Shown: piece after piece, positions 15,588-24,441 of the stretch
How the letters are laid out: every line of letters starts with the position of its first letter
Numbering within the stretch: the stretch's first letter is position 1
Origin: Bradyrhizobium prioriisuperbiae
GTDB lineage: Bacteria > Pseudomonadota > Alphaproteobacteria > Rhizobiales > Xanthobacteraceae
DNA length: 64,000 nt
Assembly (NCBI RefSeq): GCF_032397745.1
Contig: NZ_CP135921.1
Location: 5,010,501 to 5,074,500 of the forward strand
Reading direction: 5' to 3'
Made by a program: the position numbers and the translations under genes
The notes under the pieces: generated by a model
The model's input: the letters and a program-made list of their open reading frames with translations, nothing else
What the model was told of the DNA's origin: nothing
The model's database searches: none

Positions 15588-16301
15588 ATGACAACGACAG
15601 GCTCGGCGGTTTCAATGCGTCCACGCGATGAAATCCGCGATGGTTTGCGAGATATTTTTCCGGCCGCGGTCGCCGCCATCCCAATTGGTCTGTTGTTTGG
15701 CGCGCTGTGTGTGGGAAAGGGACTTTCTCCGATGGAAGTCGCATTGATGTCGGCCACGGTCTGTGCCGGCGCCGCGCAGTTTGCATCGATCGAGATTTGG
15801 GGGCAGCCGGTTCCCGTCGCGGCGATCGTGCTGTCCGCCCTGCTGGTCAACCTTCGCAACCTGCTGATGAGCGCGTCGCTGGCGCCGAAAACCGCCTCTT
15901 TCACAACCTTGCAGCGGCTGCTTGGGTTCTACGTCCTGTCCGATGAGAACTGGGCCTTGAGTGAGCGGCGTGTTCGAGCGAAGCCGCTGACCCCGGCCTA
16001 CTTCCTGACGATGGGAGGGACGCTGTACACGAACTGGGTGTTCTGGACCACGCTCGGTGCGTTTGCAGGCGCGTTCCTGGGCGATCCTCGGCGCCTGGGT
16101 GCCGATTTCGCGTTCACAGCGCTTTTCATCGGGTTGATTGCCGGCTTCTGGAAGGGGGGGAGTACCGCAAACGCAGTGGTCTCCAGTGCGATTGCCTCAG
16201 CGATCGCTTTTGTCACCATCGGCGCCCCATGGCACGTGCTGATCGGGACGATCGTCGGCATCGCGGCGGTGTATCTTGCTGCTCCCGAGCCGACGCCATG
16301 A
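15588..16301 (+). CDS. azlC: AzlC-family branched-chain amino acid exporter, large subunit
   Basis: 237 residues from the ATG at 15588, with a ggaagg ribosome site. Typical AzlC blocks are IPIGLLFGALCVGKGLSP, TVCAGAAQFASIEIWG and LLVNLRNLLMSASLAP. It has multiple membrane helices. AzlC with AzlD forms a pump for branched-chain amino acids or analogues. The stop overlaps the AzlD start as ATGA. Confidence 0.9.
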   Translation: MTTTGSAVSMRPRDEIRDGLRDIFPAAVAAIPIGLLFGALCVGKGLSPMEVALMSATVCAGAAQFASIEIWGQPVPVAAIVLSALLVNLRNLLMSASLAPKTASFTTLQRLLGFYVLSDENWALSERRVRAKPLTPAYFLTMGGTLYTNWVFWTTLGAFAGAFLGDPRRLGADFAFTALFIGLIAGFWKGGSTANAVVSSAIASAIAFVTIGAPWHVLIGTIVGIAAVYLAAPEPTP

Positions 16302-16600
16302 GCATCTCTGCGTCGACCATTCTTGCCATTATCGGCATGGCCATCGTGACCTATGCCACGCGGATTGGCGGGCTTTTCTTTGCCGACAGGCTTCAACTCA
16401 GGGGCAAGGCCAAGGCGGCGTTCGATGAGATCCCGGCGGCGGTGCTCGTATCCGTCATCGCCCCGGCGGTTCTCACGACCGGACCAGCCGAAACAATCGC
16501 CGCCTTGATAACGGTATTCGCCGCGCGGCGACTGCCTTTGATCGCGGTCGTCGTGATCGGAGTGATCGCGGTGGTCGTATTGCGACTCTTCGTGAGCTAG
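16298..16600 (+). CDS. azlD: AzlD-family transporter, small subunit
   Basis: 100 residues with four hydrophobic segments. The family start is ILAIIGMAIVTYATRIGGLF, and the conserved AFDEIPAAVLVSVIAPAVL follows. Overlap with azlC indicates coupled translation and a two-component exporter. Confidence 0.9.
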   Translation: MSISASTILAIIGMAIVTYATRIGGLFFADRLQLRGKAKAAFDEIPAAVLVSVIAPAVLTTGPAETIAALITVFAARRLPLIAVVVIGVIAVVVLRLFVS

Positions 16601-16690
16601 TACCCGGAATCATAGCCAAGTGACACGAGCAAACACTGTACGTGCCCACCGATTCTGAATCACGTTTGATCAAAAGTGGGTACTAGGGCC

Positions 16691-16788
16691 ATTTCCGTTC
16701 CGATAGAATCGAAACGGATCTCTAGCATTTCGTTTTGACGCGTTTTCTTGACGCGAACCGGTGTCCACTTCGCTGGGAAACACTCTAG
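16691..16788 (+). repeat. Dispersed palindromic repeat, copy 2
   Basis: Begins with the palindrome ttccgttccgatagaatcg and continues with ttttgacgcgttttcttgac, gcgaaccggtgtccacttcg and cactctagg, matching copies at 11453, 19378 and 35521. Confidence 0.85.
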
Positions 16789-17334
16789 GTGGCATCAATT
16801 GCGGGCGTCGATCCCATCGAGCGACCGATATAAAGTGAGCGTGATGCAAGCGACAATGAACTAAACAACCTTACGCGACGATCGGTAAGATGGTGAATGG
16901 CGATGACCGCGCTGTGGATAGTCATCCATGACATTCTCCAGCAAGCGGCGTCGTTGGATCGAATGAATTTGTGACAAACAGCCGCAAGCTCTCAAGCGAC
17001 GGACTCTACCCATTACTTGGAGGAATTTTGAGGGCGCAGGTCACCTGCATGACCCGCGCCTGCGTGGCAAGATCGTCACACCATTCGGGTAAAACCATGC
17101 GTCACCGGCATATGCCGGGGTCCGCCCCCCAGTTCGTTTCGCTATCTTCTTAATGCGCGACTTATTCCAGGTCGCGGGGGAAGATACCAATGGTCGGTCC
17201 GTTCTATGGCTTGATCCGTAACCGCTTTTCTTGCCTGTTGAAAACCGGGCCAGCCGCAGACTCTCCGCCACCATTACTGCTGGCCCGCAGCATTGGAATC
17301 GACGGTTTTTTCGATTCGGCGGCGAGGTAACCCG
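16789..17334. other. Gene-free stretch upstream of the caspase-like gene
   Basis: No ORF with credible composition on either strand. It contains ccggcatatgccgg near 17106, a small palindrome also present near 19588 and, altered, near 10207. The promoter of the caspase-like gene should lie here, but no convincing boxes were found. Confidence 0.5.
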
Positions 17335-19287
17335 ATGCGCCGCCCGCTGCAATTCGCGCTGCTGATCGTCGCTTTTCTGTTCGGAGTCCAGTTGATCGCC
17401 GTTCATGCCGCCCACGCCGAAAGCCGCGTTGCACTGGTGATCGGCGAGTCGGCTTACCGGTCGGTAACGGTGCTACCCAATCCCGCCAACGACGCCAGGA
17501 TGATATCGCAGCTTCTGACGGATGCCGGATTCGACGTGGTCACCGCATCCGATCTGTCGCAGAAGGACATGCGCGAGGCAGTGACGGCGTTTTCCAACAA
17601 GATTGCGGCCAAAGGGCCGGACACCGTCGCCTTGATGTTCTACGCCGGCCATGGCCTGCAGATCGATGGCGAAAACTTTCTAGTACCGGTCGATGTCGAT
17701 CCCAAGCGTGAGGCCGACATTCCCTTGCAGGCGGTCCGGCTCAATGACGTGCTGAACACGTTGGCGTCGGTTCCCAGCAAGATGCGCATCCTGCTGCTCG
17801 ACGCTTGCCGCAACAACCCTTTCCCCGAACTCGCCAAGACAGCGGGCCACGGCTTCGCCATCGTCGATGCCAAGACCAGCGCCGCCGGCACCTTCATCTC
17901 CTATTCGACCTCGCCTGGCGCGGAAGCCGAGGACGGCCGCGGCGTCAACAGTCCCTACACCACGGCGCTGCTCATGGCCGCCCGTGAGCCGGGCCTGTCG
18001 ATCGAGGACACGTTCAAGCGCGTGCGCGTCGCCGTCAATCGGGACACCAGCGGTCGCCAGACGCCGTGGGATTCCTCGTCGCTGACCGACGCCTTCCGTT
18101 TCTTTCCGCAGAAGGGCCAGGACGACACCCGCGCCTCCACCCCGAAGCGCTCGGTCGACGCCTGGAAGAGGCAGTTGCAGGGCAAGACGCCGCAGGCGGC
18201 CTACGAGCTCGTGGTCGCTGACGACACCGTGCAGGCCTATGCGGCGTTTGTCGCTGTTGTCGCGACGCCGCCCTACGCGCCGCAGGTGCGCGGCCTGCTG
18301 AACCGCCGCCGCGAGATGGTGGCATGGCAGACGGCAACCGCCGTCAACACCGAAGCCTCCTATCGCGCCTTCCTGCTCGGCCATCCCGACAGTGACCTCG
18401 CCGTCACCGCGCGCAGGCTCGAGGAGCGCCAGCGCACCCGCGCGCTCAACACCGAAGGCGTGGGCTCCGGCGGCCCGATCTGTCCCTGCGGCGATTCCGG
18501 CACCACGCCGACGCTGCCGCGCAACGACGCCCCGCGGCGGGAGCGGCCGAGGCCACCGCGACGCGCCGAAGCCCCGCCGCCACCGCTGCCCTACACCGAG
18601 GTGCAGTCGCTGCCCTGGAGCAGTACCCGCTGTTATGCCGGCGTCAGCGGCGGCTATGTCCACCAGCCCCGCAGCTCCACGTCGATCACGGCGAACGATC
18701 CGGATCTGCTGCTGTCACAGACGCTCGGCAACGTGCCGACGTCGCTCTCCGGCAACGGCAGTGGCGGCATCGTCGGCGGACAGCTCGGCTGCGACACGCA
18801 AGTGGGCAATCTTTTGTTCGGCGTCGAGACCGATCTCTCCTACAACAGCATCAACCGCAACGCCGCGGTGACGCTCGGCGACTACGATGTCACCACCAGC
18901 TTCCACCAGGAGATGCAGACCTTCGGCACCCTGCGCGGCCGCGTAGGTTTCGCCGCCGGGGCGACGCTGTTCTACGCCACCGCCGGCCTTGCCTACGGCG
19001 ACGTGCGGGCCAATGCGTACATCGCGCCCGGACCGACCGGTGTGGCGGCGGGCGGATCGCAGCTGCTGGGCGCGCAAAACGGCTGGCGTGTCGGCTGGAC
19101 CGCGGGCGCTGGCATCGAGCAGATGATCACTCAGAACTGGTCGATCCGCAGCGAGTATCTCTATTACGACCTCGGCGACACCTCGTTCACGGCGGTCACC
19201 GTCGTCGGCTCACCCTATGAGACCGGAAATTTCAAATATAGCACCACCGGCCACATCGTCCGTGCTGGCGTGAACTTTCATTTCTGA
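17335..19287 (+). CDS. Secreted caspase-like protease fused to an outer-membrane beta-barrel
   Basis: 650 residues from the ATG at 17335, with a gagg ribosome site. A signal peptide (residues 1-28, ending AHA) is followed by a caspase/C14 domain, residues 30-260. Its catalytic pair is H106 in YAGHGLQ and C158 in LDACRNNPF, with TSPGAEAEDGRG and YTTALL as further family blocks. After an alpha-helical middle region and CPCGDSG comes a proline-rich linker near 400-425, then from residue 433 an Omp25/RopB-type eight-stranded barrel: CYAGVSGGYV, GVETDLSY, GRVGFAAGATLFYATAGLAY, WTAGAGIEQMI, SIRSEYLYYDLG, ending VRAGVNFHF with terminal phenylalanine. Both halves look intact. The protease would be tethered to the outer membrane facing the periplasm. 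Function is unknown. Confidence 0.85.
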   Translation: MRRPLQFALLIVAFLFGVQLIAVHAAHAESRVALVIGESAYRSVTVLPNPANDARMISQLLTDAGFDVVTASDLSQKDMREAVTAFSNKIAAKGPDTVALMFYAGHGLQIDGENFLVPVDVDPKREADIPLQAVRLNDVLNTLASVPSKMRILLLDACRNNPFPELAKTAGHGFAIVDAKTSAAGTFISYSTSPGAEAEDGRGVNSPYTTALLMAAREPGLSIEDTFKRVRVAVNRDTSGRQTPWDSSSLTDAFRFFPQKGQDDTRASTPKRSVDAWKRQLQGKTPQAAYELVVADDTVQAYAAFVAVVATPPYAPQVRGLLNRRREMVAWQTATAVNTEASYRAFLLGHPDSDLAVTARRLEERQRTRALNTEGVGSGGPICPCGDSGTTPTLPRNDAPRRERPRPPRRAEAPPPPLPYTEVQSLPWSSTRCYAGVSGGYVHQPRSSTSITANDPDLLLSQTLGNVPTSLSGNGSGGIVGGQLGCDTQVGNLLFGVETDLSYNSINRNAAVTLGDYDVTTSFHQEMQTFGTLRGRVGFAAGATLFYATAGLAYGDVRANAYIAPGPTGVAAGGSQLLGAQNGWRVGWTAGAGIEQMITQNWSIRSEYLYYDLGDTSFTAVTVVGSPYETGNFKYSTTGHIVRAGVNFHF

Positions 19288-19377
19288 GGCGCTGCAGACC
19301 TCAATCTGCCGGAGCGACAGCCGGCAGGAGCGTCGGCCTTTAGCGATGCTCAATGCTCGCAAAAATTGTTCGACGCA

Positions 19378-19470
19378 TCCCCCGCGACAAACGCGAAGCG
19401 TTTGCGCGAAGAAAACGCGCCAAAACAAGAATCCAGAGCTTCCGTTCCGATTCTATCGGAACGGTAAGGG
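19378..19470 (-). repeat. Dispersed palindromic repeat, copy 3
   Basis: Minus-strand copy with ttccgttccgattctatcgg at 19440-19459, gaaaacgcgccaaaacaag and cgcgacaaacgcgaagcg. It abuts the duplicated LuxR-end segment. Confidence 0.85.
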
Positions 19471-19474
19471 CTCC

Positions 19475-19659
19475 AAAGCCAGCTTGTTGCGCTGCTGAAG
19501 AGCACGCAGCCGCTGATTCGGCGCGGCTGAGTCCGGCGACCGCGTGGCCGCTTTGTCACAGCCGGTCGCAAAGTATCTCCACCCCCGGCATATGCCGGAT
19601 TTTCGCGCCCGCCATCTTAGGAAACATTTGTTGCAGTCGCGCTGCTGTGGTGGCGCCAT
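19475..19659 (+). repeat. Inverted copy of 10142-10325, with a LuxR C-terminal remnant
   Basis: Encodes SQLVALLKSTQPLI then RRG and a stop (TGA at 19529-19531), the last codons of the LuxR gene at 10270-11415 with no upstream part. It then continues with the promoter-like tail ttgtcacagccggtcgcaaa. The copy ends just before the outer-membrane protein gene at 19684, so that gene seems to use the duplicated promoter. Confidence 0.85.
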
Positions 19660-19683
19660 TTAAAAAAATGGGATGAGCCGATC

Positions 19684-20961
19684 ATGAAGAAAAGTTTTGT
19701 CATGGCCTTGGCGCTTGGCATCGGCGCGGCCGGCGCCGCGCATGCGGCATCGAATGACGACATGGTGGTGCGGCTCAATATGCTGGAGAAGGAAAATGCT
19801 GCGATCCGCAAGGAGAACGCGGCGTTGCGTCAGAACAAGTCCTTGCGCGAACAGAATGCGACGTTGAAGTCGTCGTCGGTCGAGCCGCGAGCTGCCCCCA
19901 AAGCCGATGCAACGTACTCCGATCCGTTCGGCGCGTTCGCTGCCGATCTGCCGTTGGCCTACAAGGCGCGGCCGGTCGAATCGCCCGGCCAGTTCCGGGT
20001 CTGGGGCGAAGGCGGCGCGATCTGGAGCGGCGGCGACCCGGTCGCATCGGACTACAGCCTCACCGATTTCAGCAGGCTAGGGGGCAACGGCCTGTTCAGC
20101 ATTAGCGCTCCGGGATCGTTCGATCTGACTCCCAAGGTGGGCTGGGAGGCGGCGGCCGGCTTCGACTACCGCTTTGCGGCTTCACCCTGGCACGTCAGCG
20201 GACAATTCCGCTACGGCGAGGGCAAGGCCAGCGGCTTCGCATCGTCGGCAAACCCGGGAATTGATCCGGCACTTCTGGCTGGAACGGCTTTTTCCAGCTT
20301 GAGCGGCAGCCAATCGATTGCGGCGACGAACAAGGAAACGCATTGGCTGGCTGACATCGCAGTCGGGCGGGACGTTGTTGGCGCCGGTGCGTCCGCGATG
20401 CAGGTGAAATTCGGCCTGCGCCTGGCGGAATTCGTCAGCGAGACGAGCACAACGAACAAGATCAGCAACGCCGGTACCTTCGCCAAGCCGGTTGATATTT
20501 TCGGCAATGGATCGCTTCTTATCAGTCAATTCTCAACCAGCCAGACGGACGCAAACGGTCAGCGAAGCAGCTTCTTCGGCGCCGGTCCGCGTGTCGGGAT
20601 CGAAGGTTCAGTTCCATTCGCGGGCAACTGGGCGTTCGACTATCTCGGCGATGCCGCCGTGCTGTTTGGAAACCAGAAACTGGTGAGTACGTCGTCGACG
20701 ACGACCGCCAACGATCCGCTCATCCTCTTTGGAGGTGTCAACTTCCTCGACAGGTCGACTGACCAGCGCTTCGCCACCGTCTTCAACGCGGATGTCCAGG
20801 CGGGCGTGTCGTACTGGATGATGCCAAACCTCAAGCTCAGCGCCAGCTACCGGCTGGATGCCTACTTCAATGTATTGAACCAGACCTTCAGCACGGACAC
20901 CAAGCAGACACTCGATCGCTACATCCACGGCCCGCGCCTGGGTCTGAGTGCGACGTTCTAG
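19684..20961 (+). CDS. Lpg1974-like outer-membrane beta-barrel protein
   Basis: 425 residues. A signal peptide (MKKSFVMALALGIGAAGAAH to AA) is followed by a short coiled coil (residues 25-62, MLEKENAAIRKENAALRQNK) and a large beta-barrel. The barrel start FRVWGEGGAIWSGGDPV and the block PKVGWEAAAGFDYRFAASPW resemble the Legionella Lpg1974 pore-forming family. The protein ends RLGLSATF with terminal phenylalanine, as expected for BAM insertion. The N-terminal coiled coil suggests trimerisation or peptidoglycan contact. It has its own short upstream region, taken from the duplicated segment. Confidence 0.75.
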   Translation: MKKSFVMALALGIGAAGAAHAASNDDMVVRLNMLEKENAAIRKENAALRQNKSLREQNATLKSSSVEPRAAPKADATYSDPFGAFAADLPLAYKARPVESPGQFRVWGEGGAIWSGGDPVASDYSLTDFSRLGGNGLFSISAPGSFDLTPKVGWEAAAGFDYRFAASPWHVSGQFRYGEGKASGFASSANPGIDPALLAGTAFSSLSGSQSIAATNKETHWLADIAVGRDVVGAGASAMQVKFGLRLAEFVSETSTTNKISNAGTFAKPVDIFGNGSLLISQFSTSQTDANGQRSSFFGAGPRVGIEGSVPFAGNWAFDYLGDAAVLFGNQKLVSTSSTTTANDPLILFGGVNFLDRSTDQRFATVFNADVQAGVSYWMMPNLKLSASYRLDAYFNVLNQTFSTDTKQTLDRYIHGPRLGLSATF

Positions 20962-20968
20962 TGCCGCC

Positions 20969-21020
20969 GATCTGAAGTTCCTGCATCACTTGCCGCATAC
21001 TCATCCAGGAACTTCAGATC
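20969..21020 (+). terminator. Perfect 15-bp inverted repeat after the outer-membrane gene
   Basis: GATCTGAAGTTCCTG at 20969-20983 and its exact complement at 21006-21020. It starts 8 bases after the stop and lacks a T-run. The rest of 21021-21462 shows no gene. Confidence 0.55.
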
Positions 21021-21462
21021 GAAAAGCGTGCCCGAGAGTTGTTGTGCCCGCGGCGGCGGCATCAGGCACCTGAAACGATCAAATCGGATGCATCTATCAA
21101 CGTCGTGTCTCAGGTTCTGCAAATTCGTAAACGCGCGACTTGCTTTGGTATGATTTTGGATGCTTAATGGTTGTTGAGATCTGGCGCGGCCGATGGTCGG
21201 GCCCCAATAGAAGGACGGTGGCCGTGATCTCTGGAGTCGAGCGAGGCCGGGAATTTCAACACCATCGGGCGCTGATCGAGCCGGAGGCTTATCGGCTTTC
21301 GAAGGCCATGGCGGCTTCGACGACGGAAAGCGCAACTGGAATCTCCAAGCCGGGCTCGACGAGCGCCGTCGGTGCAGCGGGTGATCCGATAGAGTTCCAA
21401 ACTGTCTTCGATACCGAGTCCGTTCACAGGCGTCGCGTCGAACCAGTCATGGTCAAATGAAC

Positions 21463-21506
21463 GCGTGACTTGGGCGTGACTTGGGCGTGACTCGGGCGTG
21501 ACCCGG
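21463..21506 (+). repeat. Four 11-bp tandem repeats
   Basis: Units gcgtgacttgg, gcgtgacttgg, gcgtgactcgg and gcgtgacccgg follow without gaps, ending 19 bases before the flavin oxidoreductase start. They could bind a regulator or be a slippage product. Confidence 0.85.
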
Positions 21507-21525
21507 GGATGAGCTTTGGAGACGT

Positions 21526-22929
21526 GTGGTGCTGTTTGAGCCGTTGCGGATCAAGAATGTCGACTTCAGCAACCGCATGCTTCGGTCGTCAATGGGTGGA
21601 CGCAACGCGTTTTACGACGGTACGGTGTCTCCGGCCTGGACGCATTTCGAGAAACGATTTGCCGAGAGGGGAGTTGCCGGGATCATTTCGGCGACGATCA
21701 GCGTTAATGAGACGCGTATGTCACCCCTCGAATATCCCGCTTTGCACAGCGACCGTTTCGTGCCGCCGCTTCGCGAGGCCATCCGCGAGATCAGGCAGGC
21801 GGGTAGTGTGTCCGGTGGGTGCAAATACATCATCCAGCTTGGCGATACCGGTGCGGCGACGCACACCAGCCTCCGGCCGCAGGATGGTGACCGGCTATCC
21901 GCCTCCTGGTTCTTCGATCTTCTGTACGGCTACCACAACAGCGCGCTTGCGATGAGCCCCGCACAGATCAAGCGGACGATCCAGAATTTCAAGCAAGCCG
22001 CTCGGCGGGCCGTGGAGGCTGAGTGCGATGGCATCGAGATTACGGCGTCCAAGGGGTATTTGATTCATCAGTTTCTCAACCCGGCCACCAATCGGCGCAA
22101 GGACGCCTATGGCGGTTCGGTCGAGAAGCGATTCCGACTGCTGCGGGATATTGTCGAAGCCGTGCGCGAGGCGATCGGCCTGAATTTTCTTTTCGGCGTT
22201 CGCCTGTCGGCCAGGGACTTCAATTTTCTGCCGTTGAACCTGCGGTTTCCGCCGGTGTGGCCGCTGCGACACTACATCATGGGCAACGGACTGCCGGAAA
22301 CCACGTATTATGCCCGGCAACTCCAGGAGCTTGGCGTGGACTATCTGCACGTCGATAGTGGATTTGGCTTTCCCAATCCGATGGGTAGCCCAGGAGATTA
22401 TCCCGATCAGGGCTTTCTCACCTTCGTCAATGCGACGCGCTATCTCAGCCGCAAGGCGAATGTCCGCGCCGGCATCTTCAATCTCACGCCGGCCGCGATA
22501 AGAAAAAGTCTGTTTGGCATCGGCTGGCGCTTTCGGCCGGCGGCCAATGCCGATTTCGCAGCGGCCATTCGCGCCGAAGTCGGTATTCCCGTCATCACCA
22601 ACGGCGGCTTTCAGGATCGCGATACGATCGATCGTGCGCTTGCCGCAGGCAAATGCGACATGGTTGCGATTGCGCGCCCGCTGCTTGCGAACCCGGACTT
22701 GCTCGAGCAATTTGCGCGCGGCGTGAAGCAGCCGGACCGGCCTTGCTCGTACTGCACGCTCTGTTGCGCCCACACCGCGGTATTCCCCTTGGGCTGCTAC
22801 GACCAGCGGCGTTTCGCGTCGACCGAGGCGATGATGCATCAGGTTCTCGCATGGAGCTCCCCGAACGCGCCATTTTCGTTGCTAGGAACGCCCTTGAGCG
22901 GCGGACCGGAGAACGCCACGGAGGTTTAG
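21526..22929 (+). CDS. OYE-family NADH:flavin oxidoreductase with Fe-S cysteine motif
   Basis: 467 residues from a GTG with ggaga upstream. A TIM-barrel start (LFEPLRIKNVDFSNRMLRSS), the FMN/substrate region ECDGIEITASKGYLIHQFLN, NRRKDAYGGSVEKRFR and ITNGGFQDRDTIDRALAAGK place it with old yellow enzyme relatives. The C-terminal PCSYCTLCCAHTAVFPLGC has the cysteine spacing of the 4Fe-4S site in 2,4-dienoyl-CoA reductase and trimethylamine dehydrogenase. The second, FAD-binding half of those enzymes is missing. The next gene starts two bases after its stop, so the amidase-like protein is co-translated. Substrate unknown. Confidence 0.82.
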   Translation: MVLFEPLRIKNVDFSNRMLRSSMGGRNAFYDGTVSPAWTHFEKRFAERGVAGIISATISVNETRMSPLEYPALHSDRFVPPLREAIREIRQAGSVSGGCKYIIQLGDTGAATHTSLRPQDGDRLSASWFFDLLYGYHNSALAMSPAQIKRTIQNFKQAARRAVEAECDGIEITASKGYLIHQFLNPATNRRKDAYGGSVEKRFRLLRDIVEAVREAIGLNFLFGVRLSARDFNFLPLNLRFPPVWPLRHYIMGNGLPETTYYARQLQELGVDYLHVDSGFGFPNPMGSPGDYPDQGFLTFVNATRYLSRKANVRAGIFNLTPAAIRKSLFGIGWRFRPAANADFAAAIRAEVGIPVITNGGFQDRDTIDRALAAGKCDMVAIARPLLANPDLLEQFARGVKQPDRPCSYCTLCCAHTAVFPLGCYDQRRFASTEAMMHQVLAWSSPNAPFSLLGTPLSGGPENATEV

Positions 22930-22931
22930 CA

Positions 22932-24383
22932 ATGGACAGGACAGCATTTCGGTCGGCAACCGAGCTGGCCGGTCTGATCAAGGCGAAAAAGATCAGCTCC
23001 GAGGATTTGCTGGACCTCTACCTTGTACGCATCGACAAGCATAACGCGCGCGTTAATGCAGTTGTCGCGACCGACATCCCGGGTGCGCGAAGGCGCGCAA
23101 GGGCTGCCGATGCCGCGCTGGCGAAGGGGGACGTCTGGGGCCCCCTGCACGGCGTTCCCGTCACGATCAAGGACAGCTTCGATCTCGCGGGCCTGCCGGC
23201 AACGTGGGGAGTGCCGGAACTCAGGGACCACCGACCGGCAACCAATGCACTGGCCGTGCAGAGATATATCGACGCTGGCGCGATTGCGTTCGGCAAGACG
23301 AATGTTGCGGCTTATCTTGTCGGCTGGGCGACGCAAAACGACATCTATGGCACGACAAGCAACCCCTGGGATCTCAACCGGTCTCCGGGTGGCTCGGCTG
23401 GCGGAGCGGCAGCGGCGCTGGCTGCAGGCCTTACCGGGCTGGAACTCGGCGTGGATTTCGGTGGCGGCGTTCGCAACGTTGCTCACTATTGCGGAATCTA
23501 TGGGCATAAATCGACCTACGGCATTACCAACTGGTCCGGTCACGTGATGCCCGGCATCGGGAGCAAGCCGGACCTCTGTGTCGCCGGGCCGCTGGCGCGG
23601 AATGCTGACGATCTGAAACTCGGGTTGTCCCTGATCATGGGGCCAACGCCCGAGGATGCCGTCGGCTGGAAGTTGGACCTGCCGCCGCCACGTGTGAAAG
23701 ACCTGAGCGAACTGCGAGTCGCGGTGATGCTGGAGGATCCGAGCTTCCCTGTCGATCACGAGGTTCAGGAGCGCATCCAGGCCGTTGTCGATTTTCTCGT
23801 CAGCCGAAAAGCCAGGGTGAGCGAGCGCGCGCGTCCCGCGATCGATCCAGCGATGGCGTTCGAGATCTTCGGTGGCCTGCTGATGGCCGGTCTCGCCACC
23901 CGTCAGCACGACGAAAAATTCTGGACCAGACTGGCTCATTTGCGCGCGCGATTCATGACGACGGATGACCGCAGGGGTGATGCAACCGAGAAGGTCTTCA
24001 CCCACGCGGATTGGTCGGAGCTTGATACAGCGCGCAACCGGTTGCGTCAGGCCTGGCGTATGTTCTTCAACGACTGGGATGTGTTGTTGTGCCCGGCGGC
24101 ACCGACCGTCGCGGTTCCGCATGATCCGAAACACGCATGGCATGAGCGCAAGGTGATGGTGAAGGGGAGGCCGACGTCTCCCGCCGACCCGACATTCTGG
24201 GGGGCCTATTTCACCGTCGCCTATCTGCCGGCAACGGTGGCGCCGGCAGGCCTCTCAAGAAGCGGGCTACCGGTCGGTGTGCAAATTGTTGGTCCCGAAT
24301 ACGGCGACCTGACGTGCATCGAGGTGGCGCGGTTGCTCGAGCGGGAGTTTCAGGGCTTTGTACCTCCCAAGGGATGGGATTAG
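22932..24383 (+). CDS. Amidase-signature protein lacking the nucleophilic serine
   Basis: 483 residues from the ATG at 22932. The amidase-signature fold is clear: catalytic lysine K80 in TIKDSFDLAG and cis-serine S155 in SPGGSAGGAAAALAAGL. At the nucleophile position, where active members have the serine of GGSIR, this protein has GVDFGGGVRNVAHYCGIYG, so residue 179 is glycine. It is therefore probably not a normal amidase; it may be a pseudo-enzyme or use another chemistry. The rest of the sequence is full length and well conserved, so decay is unlikely. It forms an operon with the upstream flavoprotein and probably the LuxR gene 58 bases downstream. Confidence 0.85.
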   Translation: MDRTAFRSATELAGLIKAKKISSEDLLDLYLVRIDKHNARVNAVVATDIPGARRRARAADAALAKGDVWGPLHGVPVTIKDSFDLAGLPATWGVPELRDHRPATNALAVQRYIDAGAIAFGKTNVAAYLVGWATQNDIYGTTSNPWDLNRSPGGSAGGAAAALAAGLTGLELGVDFGGGVRNVAHYCGIYGHKSTYGITNWSGHVMPGIGSKPDLCVAGPLARNADDLKLGLSLIMGPTPEDAVGWKLDLPPPRVKDLSELRVAVMLEDPSFPVDHEVQERIQAVVDFLVSRKARVSERARPAIDPAMAFEIFGGLLMAGLATRQHDEKFWTRLAHLRARFMTTDDRRGDATEKVFTHADWSELDTARNRLRQAWRMFFNDWDVLLCPAAPTVAVPHDPKHAWHERKVMVKGRPTSPADPTFWGAYFTVAYLPATVAPAGLSRSGLPVGVQIVGPEYGDLTCIEVARLLEREFQGFVPPKGWD

Positions 24384-24441
24384 CTTTGGCCGCCGGGATC
24401 GCAAGAACGACAATGGTGTACTGACCCGGGCAGGCCGTCGA

